A stretch of 64,000 bases of DNA from Siphonodentalium dalli (Eukaryota > Mollusca > Scaphopoda > Gadilida > Siphonodentaliidae), in contig CP136063.1 of the NCBI GenBank assembly GCA_032622095.1, positions 41,266,106-41,330,105 of the forward strand, in the 5' to 3' direction. Both the position numbers and the translations under genes were made by a program. This document shows, in pieces, positions 1-9,679 of this stretch (the first letter of the stretch is position 1; every line of letters starts with the position of its first letter). A model generated the notes under the pieces. The model saw only the letters and a list, made by a program, of their open reading frames with translations. It was not told the DNA's origin and made no database searches.

Positions 1-268
1 CTGCGGATCTTACATTTTGTTTGCAAACTTATTTCATTATTTTAATTTTCAAACGTCTTAAAAAGGATTAAAAATCAGATATATGCTGCGGAATTTAATT
101 AGAAACAATTAAAACAATAATTTTATGAAACTTGAAAAACTTTTTTATTATTGTGATACAGTTGTGATCAAAATAATTATGGTTACAATTATGGCCGATA
201 ATATCGGCCCTGGCAATTTATCAACCGGACATTTGGGCCGATAATATCGGCCCCTGGCAATCAAAGAG
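1..268. mobile_element. Terminus of a piggyBac-type (TTAA) element
   Basis: Homology to the other two copies of the duplicated unit begins exactly at a TTAA (269-272). Read from the minus strand, the sequence next to this TTAA starts CTCTTTGATTGCCAG, which resembles piggyBac-superfamily ends (CCCTTTG-like, TTAA target). The 17-base palindrome GGCCGATAATATCGGCC occurs twice, at 193-209 and 236-252, each followed by CTGGCAAT, giving subterminal structure. No transposase is visible; the rest of the element lies left of the window. The superfamily call rests on the target site and end sequence only. Confidence 0.5.
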
Positions 269-316
269 TTAATCTGGACGACATACATCAGAGCCTTATT
301 CAGATGACACAGTAAA

Positions 317-565
317 CTAGAAGTCATCATTTATAAACAGACAGTCACCACTCTTAGACGAGGATAGGGGACGTTTTCCGGCATCCACTTGGTCGGATGA
401 CTCGGGTAGCTGGGCCTCCAAGGGCCCTTCTACCTCTGCCCCGTCCACATACACTACACTCTGGATATCAGACGGGCTTGAGTAAAGGGCAGAGGCCTGT
501 GCAGGCTCCGCCCTAGGGGCTTTTTCCTGGGCCCAAGCCCGTTTTTCCTCCTCCGAAATAGACAT
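317..565 (-). CDS. Small acidic ORF of unknown function, copy 1
   Basis: An 82-residue ORF starts at an ATG at 565. It is rich in Glu, Ala, Ser and Pro (start MSISEEEKRAWAQEK) and has no recognisable domain, signal peptide or membrane segment. Just upstream on the minus strand is a pyrimidine-rich tract ending TTTCCAG, so the ORF could be the first coding part of an exon with a 3' splice site. It lies downstream of the repeat-rich ORF at 950-1909 on the same strand and might be part of the same transcript. The same ORF is intact in copy 2 and broken in copy 3. Function unknown. Confidence 0.4.
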   Translation of the reverse strand: MSISEEEKRAWAQEKAPRAEPAQASALYSSPSDIQSVVYVDGAEVEGPLEAQLPESSDQVDAGKRPLSSSKSGDCLFINDDF

Positions 566-949
566 GTTTGTCAGTTAGTCTAGTTAGTCTTACTCTGGAA
601 AGCAAAAGGCATAATTTAGGTGCTGATCAGACAATAAGGGCAAAGATAATTATCAATCTTTTCTGCCTCCTGTTTAAACTTTATGCACCCCCCCCCCATG
701 AAAGCAGTCTGTACACTTGCCACATTCTATCATGAAACCCTCCTCGGGTTTATGCGAGATGGAAAATAAAGGAACAGGCAATCCCCATAGCTGAGAAAGA
801 GCCCTTTGTCTTTCAATCCACGGTGGCAATACCTAATCTTTACAATGGTTTTGTGATACCCATAATATATGAGCAGGTGGATGCACGCACCCCGGTCCCA
901 CATATAGAGGCACCCCTGTCTTGAACTTCGATAGTGGAAACTTCACTAG

Positions 950-1909
950 TTATGTCCAGAGCAGTCTACCTTGCGGCAGTTTACAAAATGTCAGGATAGG
1001 AGTAACAAAAATATAGAATATACGTCTAGACTCCCTTGGATTAACTGATCTATCAGCAACTTCCTCCTTTACAGTAACACTAAGGAGTTTGAACCTCACA
1101 GTATCAAAAAGAACATTTAAACTTGGTTTCAGATTTTTTACCTTGGAAATAAGCTCATTCAAAACATGGCCCCGATGAAGCCTGAATTTGATGTCCCTGC
1201 ATTCACGAACCTCATCGTCGAATAACGCAGATTGCAGGAGTTCAGATAACGGATCATTTACAGTTGGTGTAATCTCTTCTGCAGATGAAAAGCTGTGGTG
1301 GTCAAGATCCATGCTGATATCCAATTCAGCACTGCAGTCAAGATCATCTGTTTTGTCATCGTGTTGCTTGCAGTCAAGATCATCTGTTTTGTCATCGTGT
1401 TGCTTGCAGTCAAGATCATCTGTTTTGTCATCGTGTTGCTTGCAGTCAAGATCATCTGTTTTGTCATCGTGTTGCTTGCAGTCAAGATCATCTGTTTTGT
1501 CATCGTGTTGCTTGCAGTCAAGATCATCTGTTTTGTCATCGTGTTGCTTGCAGTCAAGATCATCTGTTTTGTCATCGTGTTGCTTGCAGTCAGGATCATC
1601 TGTTTTGTCATCAGGTTGCTTGCTGTCAAGATCCTCTGTTTTGTCATCAGGTTGCTTGCTGTCAAGATCCTCTGTTTTGTCATCAGGTTGCTTGCTATCA
1701 AGATCCTCTGTTTTGTCATCGGGTTGCTTGCTGTCAAGATCCTCCTCATCGTGTTGCTCTTCAACTGCATTTTGACTGCTTAAGTAGAATGTCAGAATTC
1801 CAATTTTATACAGCTGGTAACAATCTGCTACTGTAACGTCATTTGGAACTCTCTGTTCCTTAGGCCACACAAAGTTAATTTCCTGTTTCTCAAAGGATTT
1901 TTTTTTCAA
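950..1909 (-). pseudogene. Acidic 12-residue-repeat gene, copy 1, truncated by a stop
   Basis: The 319-residue ORF begins MKKKSFEKQEINFVWPKEQR and carries about 11 tandem copies of an acidic 12-residue unit of the form DLDxKQxDDKTx. A C-terminal part follows (FRLHRGHVLNELISKV then FDTVRFKLL). That part resembles the start of HECT-like regions in invertebrate E3-ligase-like proteins; this is a weak family memory, not proof. A stop (TGG ACA TAA) ends it at 950, where copy 2 reads TGG ACA TCA and continues 43 residues. The repeat gives long open frames in other phases, which are not separate genes. Probably one exon of a larger or decayed gene. Confidence 0.45.
1333..1743. repeat. 36 bp coding minisatellite, copy 1
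   Basis: About 11 head-to-tail 36 bp units encode the 12-residue acidic repeat on the minus strand. The left half is nearly homogeneous (TCATCTGTTTTGTCATCGTG type); the right half is a TCCTCTGTTTTGTCATCAGG variant. This suggests local amplification of one variant. Confidence 0.95.
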
Positions 1910-2185
1910 ACCCAGCAGGCAGGCAGGTTTGTATATAATGTTTTTATGACTAAAATTTTCCAGCAGGCAGGTTTTTATATCTACTTTTTATGACAAAATG
2001 TTACCGGCAGGCAGGTTTTTACATATGTAATACCATTGTTTTATTAAAAACTTTAATTTTGAACATTAAACAACCTGTAGTTTTCACATATGCATATAAC
2101 AATTATAAGAAACAGAAGAATTAAACAAATGAGATTAGAGACGATCATATACAAGTTAAACTTTGTATGGATAAATCTTTATATT
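1910..2185. repeat. GCAGGCAGG-containing short repeats, copy 1
   Basis: The motif CAGGCAGGTTT recurs three times between about 1916 and 2020, each followed by a TATATxTxxTTTTTATGAC-like stretch, giving a degenerate local tandem repeat of about 55-60 bp. No gene is visible in the remaining AT-rich sequence. Copy 2 has the same at about 23580-23850. Confidence 0.6.
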
Positions 2186-2189
2186 TTAA

Positions 2190-2660
2190 AGGTACTCAAT
2201 CCGATCAGAGGGTCCCCATCTCAACAGATTCCAACAACAACAATCCGATCAGAGGGTCATATATTACTATTTCTTTGGCTTTGGGGGTAAAAAATATTTG
2301 ATTCGAGTCGAGCAACCCATCAAACAAAGCTCAAGAGTTATCAGATATTGATTTTTGAAATTTTTTATTTTCTCGAGATGAGTACTAATAATTGCCCTTA
2401 ACTTTGTAATCTGCTCGAGATGTGTACACAAAAACACTATTCAAACAGACAAGGATGGATAACTCTAAAATCAAGTGGTAATAATAACGCAATTTTGACT
2501 GTGTTCTGGGCCAGAAAGAATAGAAATAACGAAACTTCAAATATCGATATCTGATCACCCTGAGCGTTGATTGGTAGGTTCCTCGACTCAAATAAATTAT
2601 TTTTTACCCCCAAAGCCAAAGAAATAGTAATATAGGACCCTCTGATCGGATTGAGTACCT
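2190..2660. mobile_element. TTAA-flanked MITE, copy 1
   Basis: A 471 bp element is bounded by TTAA at 2186-2189 and 2661-2664. Its inverted ends begin AGGTACTCAATCCGATCAG, and a further inverted stretch (ATTACTATTTCTTTGGCTTT near 2267, mirrored near 2610) pairs inside. CCGATCAGAGGGTC is also duplicated directly near the left end. No coding capacity. The TTAA target fits a piggyBac- or Kolobok-type non-autonomous element; the ends do not decide which. Confidence 0.8.
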
Positions 2661-3017
2661 TTAATCACTACAGAAAAACATTTCACAATCATTTTCGAGT
2701 GCAATGTGTGAATTATGTGACCATATCAGATTTTGCATGGTTACGTTTGGTTACTTTAATAAAATGTTTATTTGGATATTTATTATTTTATATATTATGA
2801 AATATGAAATTTAATGTAGTATCACATGTTTCCACTTGTATTTGATACTCCCAAAAAAGAAAATAGGCAAACATATTTATATGGAACTCAGACTCAGAAA
2901 TAAGTACATTGTACTTTCAAATGCCAAGATTTAGTTTAATACAATGCCAAATGCCAAGATTGTTCATGTAAAACCATGAACTTTGCAAAGAGGAGAAATC
3001 CTGACAAAACATACTAT

Positions 3018-6000
3018 CTATCCCTTTTTACCTTTCTTGCCACCACCGAGATTCCCCTTACTATTAGCCGCCCTCTTTCTCCTCGGAATAATAGGAAATT
3101 TGACAAGACACCCATTACACTGTGGGAAAACCCCTTCTGTTTTTACAAGATCATCACCTGAACCACATTTGACGCAGATATCCACGAAACACTTTGAACT
3201 GTAATAAGCAGTTTCTATATCATCTTGGCATTTGAATGGTCTAATGAATAGCTTCCTGGGTATACTGCTAACTTGAGGAGCTTTATCTGATATAAGATCA
3301 TGGATATCTGCTCCACAACTGTATTCATAGAACTGTATGAATTTATTTAGAGTGCCTTTCTCCGATATTATAAATTGCGATTTGCTGTGCATGACACGAG
3401 GTTTCATGCATTCCGTGCAAGTTGCTGTTTCCCTTACGTTGCTAGCAGTATGGCCTGACAAGGGAAATGGTGGCTTTACACTAGACATACTTGGAGTACT
3501 GGTCTTAAGAAATGATGGCCTTTCACTTTCAGATGTTTGCACCTTACCATACAATTGTTGAAAGGTTTTATAATGTTCCCCAGAGTCATCTGCCATTGGA
3601 TCGGGAAAGTTGTGTAAGGTAGAAAAGATGTGCTCTGGAAGACGAGGTGGTGCACACATCTGACAAGTAGATTTGCCACATTTCTTAACACAAAAATAAT
3701 ACTTTGTAGACGCACAACAATGCTCCATGAACATTTTAAGTGACATTTTGCCCTTGAGCTGACTTGCGGATCGATCGGTAGCTGATATTGCTGTATCTAA
3801 TTCCTGTACACATTTCCACAATTCTTCAATATCATTATCACTAGCGGCACAAACATTTGTATGGTTTATCTTTGAGGGATAACCTCTTAATCAGACTCTC
3901 AATCAATGTCTTAACATCTTTGAGGCTTGCACCCACTGCTTCCTGGAGGCCTTCCACTTTACTAGCAGCGTTACGTACAGCTTTCATGGTATTACATGAA
4001 CGCAGTACCTTCTCAAAATCACTAATGGTCTCTGCCCTCATGAGACCAACACAATTGAGCGCAATATTAATGGAGGACATTATCCTTTCGGGGGGATTCC
4101 TCCAGGAAGCATTGGGTGCGGTTCTCAGGGCCACAAGATAATCAAGGTCATGTTTCTTAAACAAACAAATCAAAGAGGCCTTGACACTTAAAAAATTAGT
4201 TCGGTGATCAGGGCCACCGTCTGTGTGCAACAGCAAGATCGGTTTAATGGAATCATCTGGAACGGTGTCATAAAGAATCGCTGAAAGTTCAGTCATGTGG
4301 CGCATGGGACTCGATGCCTCGAATATGTGGTCTTTTATGCCAACATGTATCTGCCCACGGTAAAACGAACCATCGATATTCTCTGGGATGTCGATGTTCA
4401 TTATAACGCTTGGAATTACGCTCATCTTTGCGAAATCATGATCAGACACAGCAAACATCTTGTTTTCCGCTACTACGACCTGATGTCCCCTTTCGACGGC
4501 TGCCAATGGATTTCCTGGTTCCCCAACTTTGCAAAAATGCTTGTCGTCCATACATATAAAGTTCACATCAGACCGATACATGATCGCCATTTCACGCTGG
4601 TAACGGAAGAATGCAGCACAATAATGGTCATCAATGTGCTTCTTGCGGAAACATCTGGACTGGACCATGAACTTCAGTCCAAGTTTACCTGTATATTGAC
4701 TTGATGCAACCGCCCACGGATTCTTTGGGGCAAATTGAAAGCGAAGCCATTGCTCACTGGGGATAGGAGTACCATCAGGGCACAGCTTGGACACCTCTCT
4801 GTGAAGATCGGGCACTGACATGGCCGTAGCCATGTATGTTAACTTATAGTGTCTTCTTTCTTGGCATGCCTCGCCTACAACATTTGATATGTATTGCTGA
4901 CACTTTTCGAAAAATATAGAATATTTCGATGGTTGTCCTTCATTGTGTGACCTCAAGTCCGTTACAATATCCGGGTCTTCAAGCGAGAATGCTCGATTAA
5001 CTCGGGAATCAACATCTTTACAGCTTTTGTCAGAATTCACTGAATTGTCGCCGGATAGACGTTTATATATCCCTCTCAGGTAACCACTGTTGACATTTAT
5101 CCGTAGTCGCCCACACATTCTGATAAATGTAGTTCTCATCGCCCTTGTATGATAGATAGGTATTGTTGATTTTAACTTGGTTATGATATGTGTGTTCGTT
5201 GAGAGCTGCTCACTGTCGTCGGAACATGTATCAGGCTTCCACAGGTAGTGTTATGTCCCTAGATTATTCCCGTAGCTGTAGGAATACATGAATGCAGACA
5301 CTGGAAACATTTCCCTGATATATCGCAAATAATGTTGCCTCTCCTGATTATTTTCGGGGGTGAATTCATCAAGACATATGGGTTCACCAACAGACGCATT
5401 CTGCAGTGCATCTGCAAGAGTCTTATACCTGACCACAAATGTTGGTTTAATTACGGACTTAGGTGTGATTTGGCACAAATCCTCAGCATCGTTTTGATCA
5501 CGTACCGGCTGTGTGGCTTCATGGTTCTCCCCAACAACCAACCTTTGTTTGTGTAGATAGGCCGCATACTTTTGAAGTGAGTCCGTCAGCGTAATCACAA
5601 TACTTTTGACTTCAGCCCAACACTGTCTTTGTATGAACGGTTGCTCTAGCATTGCTGCCAACTGACCACTATACTCAAGCAACTTTGATTGCTCCAACAC
5701 CGGAAGCTTATGCTTCGATCGTCTTGGATCATGCAGACCGAAGAGCCCGTTTAATTATTCTGGTACTTGGCACGACCGATCACAGAGTTTTCCACGGTGT
5801 GGATCTATGTACCATACGACGTTACAAATTAATTGTACAAAATTCTTGCCAATGACTTCAACACTTTGTGATGAAAAGCCGAGATTCCTTGAGGCGAGAA
5901 ATGCAATAAACTTTGAAGCTAATTCGTCCCGGTTATTGCGTTTGTCCAACTTGATTTTCGGCAACACTCTTCTTTCCTCCATTAGAATAGAGAATGCAGA

Positions 6001-6237
6001 ATGTTCATTTGTTGTCAATATTGGTATATCTGGAGCATCATCCAGCAAATTAGGAGCAGGTTTAATATTTATCCTGAAGTAGCGTCCAAAGATATCAGCC
6101 ACCTGATATCCGACCAGTTCCTGCGACACCTGTTTCCTGTAGACATATACACTGTCGGTTACCCGTTTAGGTTCGTACATTCCAAGATGGCGGCCCAAGT
6201 AAACTAGATAAACGGTAATTGTATATATTGTCTCCAA
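3018..6237 (-). pseudogene. DDE-like, zinc-ribbon transposase-like gene (unclassified family), copy 1
   Basis: This is a single-exon gene of about 1,060 codons read from 6237 to 3018. The N-terminal third is a helical region of unknown type. The middle holds acidic motifs spaced like a DDE nuclease: FICMDDKHFCKVGEPG near 4530, LLLHTDGGPDHRTNF near 4200 and NPPERIMSSINIAL near 4080. The C-terminal part has Cys pairs (CGKSTCQMC, CTEC, CVKCG, CNGC) resembling zinc ribbons and ends in a Lys-rich tail. I recall similar uncharacterised proteins in cnidarians, sponges and molluscs but no named family. Copy 1 is broken by two point nonsense changes (near 5754 and near 5251) and a 2 bp loss near 3853; the stretch between 5139 and 5250 is in frame here. 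Confidence 0.6.
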
Positions 6238-6834
6238 GCATCAATTAACGACATCTTTCGGTGATACACCTTTAAACACTTGTGTAGGAATGTGTATGCC
6301 CAAGATGCGTTTCGCACGACAGGCATGTGAATTGTTGTATTTGGCGTGTCAAGTCATAAGTTTTCAAAATTTTATCGAGGTTGCGAAATGTTCGCTTTTT
6401 CTTATTTTTTTTTGCCCTGGGCTCATGGATCCGCAAATTTATGTTTTGTTGTCGGTAGATTAGGTTACCACACATCTTCGGAATGCAAAACCGACGATAT
6501 TTTTATTGTCTAACTCCGAAAAACGACCTTTGAAAATTTCAAAATTTACATGTTCAGATTCGCAATATTCCCGATAAAATTTCTAAAACTTCTGACTACT
6601 TTACACGCCAAATACAACAATTCACATGCATGTCGTACGAAATGCATGCTACGTATGTGTTGGGCATACACATTCCTACATAAGTGTTTAAAGGTGTATC
6701 GCCGAAAGATGTCGTTAATTGATGCTTGGAGACAATATACACAATTACCGTTTATCTTGTTTACTTGGCGCCGCCATCTTGGAATGTACGAACCTAAACG
6801 GGTAACCGACAGTGTATAATAGTCTACAGGAAAA
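6133..6834. repeat. Foldback (about 250 bp arms) over the 5' end of the DDE-like gene, copy 1
   Basis: The sequence from about 6133 to 6385 is repeated in inverted orientation from about 6560 to 6834. Both arms include the segment encoding GMYEPKRVTDSVYV and the untranslated bases upstream of it (for example TCAATTAACGACATCTTTCG). The arms are imperfect, and 170-180 bp of unrelated sequence separates them. A transcript reading through would form a long hairpin containing the gene's own 5' coding part. Confidence 0.85.
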
Positions 6835-6983
6835 AATAACAACTTCGAGCTGGTAATACGCGAAAACTACTGTATAGTAGTATATATGTCCGAAAAAAAA
6901 GTCTAATCTTTTCAAACAATGAATCACATCAGAAATTCAGAATTTATTCAACCACTGAAAGTAAATATATATATATACGTATA

Positions 6984-7107
6984 TACATGATAATTCTTAT
7001 GTTATTATAATTATGGCACATTTATCTGAGCTTCGAAATATATATATATGCTTAATGAAGCTCAGATAAATGTGCCATAATTATAATAACATAAGAATTA
7101 TCATGTA
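6984..7107. repeat. Near-perfect palindrome, copy 1
   Basis: Arms of about 50 bp starting TACATGATAATTCTTATGTT mirror each other around a short AT-rich loop (GAAATATATATATATGCTTA). It is flanked by degenerate direct repeats of about 40 bp (TGAATCACATCAGAA at about 6919 and TGAATCACGTCAGAA at about 7128), as if the palindrome were inserted in, or generated with, a local duplication. There is no coding content. Confidence 0.9.
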
Positions 7108-7483
7108 CATATGTCGAACTCCTCAAATGAATCACGTCAGAATTTTTTCAACCACGGAAAGTATGTAAGCAACCATATATATCAATAGATTGTTGACAAA
7201 TTCGAGATCAACTTGAAATTAAAGTGTAAGTATTCGCGTGTTACCAGTTTGCAGTCTTTTTTGTATAGAGGGGACGGTTTTCCTGGAACGCACAGTGCCA
7301 TATATATGATTTTGAAAATAAATTATCACCTATATTGTAATCGAAACAATGCGCGGAAGATACTACCGTGCATGCGAATAAAACAATAAAAATCTTACAA
7401 AATCGCGACTAAAGACCTACTACATGTAATATATTTTATTCATATATTCAACAGTAATAATTTTTTGTCATATTAAAACTTAC

Positions 7484-7590
7484 CCGTCATCAGAAAGCTG
7501 GCGTTTAACTGCTATTGTCTGAAGACCACGCTGCTTTAAAATGACGATCTTGTGACGAATGGAGAGAGGGACGCGAACACCACCAGCCAT
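7484..7590 (-). CDS. First exon of a helix-turn-helix protein, copy 1
   Basis: An ATG at 7590 opens a 107 bp exon that ends at a consensus donor (G followed by GTAAGT at 7478-7483). The encoded start, MAGGVRVPLSIRHKIVILKQ, and the following residues RGLQTIAVKRQLSDD have the spacing of the N-terminal HTH of Tc1/mariner-type transposases (R, IV, L, G, IA). No matching DDE exon was found downstream, so this is an orphan exon or a host HTH fragment. The family call is inference. Confidence 0.4.
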
Positions 7591-7594
7591 AGTA

Positions 7595-8960
7595 TGAAAC
7601 TATTTTTGAGTCAGTAGCAGAGCACTTTAAGGTGAACACGAACTTGTAACAATTAATTGGAGACCAATGGAATTCAGAGCGCATACTTGTTAAGCGATTC
7701 AGTGGAAACCCGAAAAGACTAGGTGTGATAGACGAATTCGTTTTATGATTCCAATTCACCAGACTCTTCTGTCAGCAGCAGACAATGGCTGTATTGCGTA
7801 ATTGTTTTATGATCCTGTAAAGATCCGCCTGCCTGGGCTTGACACAATAGACCAATTAGTAAGCTTGAGCTTTGCTATGCCGATGGTCAACGGCTTCGTG
7901 GATTAGATGAGTGGCCTTTGACGATTTAACGAAAACACTTTTCAATTTTATTGTAATAATTTGTAACAACACTCAAGGTTTCATTAAAGGCACGTGAGGC
8001 CTTAGTTGTCGAAAATATTCATATTTGTTCCAATCACCGTAAACAGAAAAACATTAAAACGCATACAGTTTCGTTCATATATACCATGACCATCTCGTAA
8101 ACATCATGTTATCATAAAGACCTACTATATTTTACCTAAGCAAGAGCCTGATAGTGTAACAGAAGACAGCACAATGCTACTGGCTAATCACACAAATGGC
8201 ATAGACGCTCTTTATTACTTCCATATCAGGAATTCACCAACAAAGAACGCTCTTTATGTTTACCAGTATAATATAAACAAACACCAGAAAAGTAACTTTT
8301 GATACTTTCGTTTACATAACAATGGTAAAACATATGACAATAACATACTGTTTATGCGATATTTCTTATTTGTATACGGACAAAGTCTGTCTGCATTTTG
8401 ATGTTCTTTCTGTTTGTGGCGGTTTTTTGACGGGTGGAAATATGTTCACAGGATACCCACCGCCAAGGCCAACCGTACCTTTAATCACTTCAAAATCTCA
8501 CGACGATAAAACCACATATACGCGATTACATAAAAACTTTATTTACTTCTAGTGGGTCAAGGAATGGGCCTCTCGGACCATTCCAAAATCCCAGGGTTAG
8601 CCCCCCCCCCCAAACACGCCCTGTAATAGTGGGTGAAAAACACACACAGGACTAATATATATACATACAGGCCCACATGTGAGAATTAAGCTATATATAA
8701 TGCCCAAAAAATGCAACCCATCATATACATGTGCATGTAGTGTAATATAATTCATATGGTAAACTTAAAGAGCGTTTATTTCACGTATTTGCACAAAATT
8801 TAAAGCAAGTATTTGTAGGTAAACCAAAATTTTGTGTATTGATCAACCGCTTATACCTCAGACCAAATTACGTTTGTGGGTGATAAAAGGAATGAGTCTC
8901 CTCTTCAGTTACAAGAAGATCAAATTCCTATAATGAATACATATATACAGATGTTTTGTG
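7595..8960. other. Gene-poor stretch, copy 1
   Basis: Mostly AT-rich sequence with no convincing gene. A 76-codon ORF at 8322-8552 (plus strand) is conserved in copy 2 at 30439-30669 with one difference, but has no domain or codon signature that supports it. A run of C occurs near 8600. In copy 2 (29579-31059) the left part has about 140 extra bases at 29646-29785 without inverted repeats or target duplication. Confidence 0.5.
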
Positions 8961-9493
8961 ATATATCATGCTTTTCGATCAACCAACCAACCACATGTAA
9001 GTAAAGTAGTATATACATGTACAAACATACCATCTATGATATAATGACTCTCAGACAGAATATTTTTTTGAAATACAGATGCATAACTAGATTCAGCACT
9101 GACGTCCGGTAATATATTCCAGTTATATATTACTAGCACAGGTACCCAGGCAAAATTAAAATTGAAACAGTTTTGGAAGAAACGAATCCCGGACATTTCC
9201 CTACCGGATATTTCCCCACCCGCCATTGAAATGGCAAAGCGGACATTTCCCCACTTACTCAATATCAAAGCGGACATTTCCCCACCGGACATTTACCCAC
9301 CTTTGACTGTTTAATACTATGTGTGTGGTTTATTGACTCATACTATGTGTATGTGTTAAAATCAGATTTATTTCAGTGAACGAAATTATATACATATACA
9401 CAGCAATAACAATAAATAGTAACGATACACTTAACAACAACACTTAATCTTTCTTGACTGGCCGAATGGCCAACAATGTCGAGGAAATCGACC

Positions 9494-9640
9494 ATACTCT
9501 ACTTTTCGCTGTCGAAGTCCACACACAGCTTATGAAGATTGTTCTGAAGTGCTGACATCTCTCGTCGAACTTTCTTCGATGGCCGCTCACCCAGTCTCAA
9601 TCTCTCGATGTCAGTCAGTGCAGCAGTCTGGTCCTTTATA
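9494..9640 (-). pseudogene. C-terminal tail of the MULE-like protein, copy 1
   Basis: The minus strand reads TAALTDIERLRLGERPSKKV and ends LHKLCVDFDSEK and a stop. The same tail is at about 34175-34318 in copy 2. In copy 1 it directly abuts sequence that in copy 2 lies beyond the hAT insertion and the upstream MULE segment, so about 1.26 kb is missing here. Confidence 0.45.
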
Positions 9641-9679
9641 TCTGTTCTTCAGAAAATATATCAAATTAAATGCTCTTTA

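Noticed and set aside
1188-1783. Long open frames on both strands over the 36 bp repeat (also 22175-23504)
   Set aside because: A 36 bp period keeps several frames open at once; only the minus frame that continues into non-repeat sequence with a sensible composition is kept.
8322-8552. 76-codon plus-strand ORF conserved in copy 2
   Set aside because: Conservation is explained by the recent duplication and no domain or splice signal supports coding.
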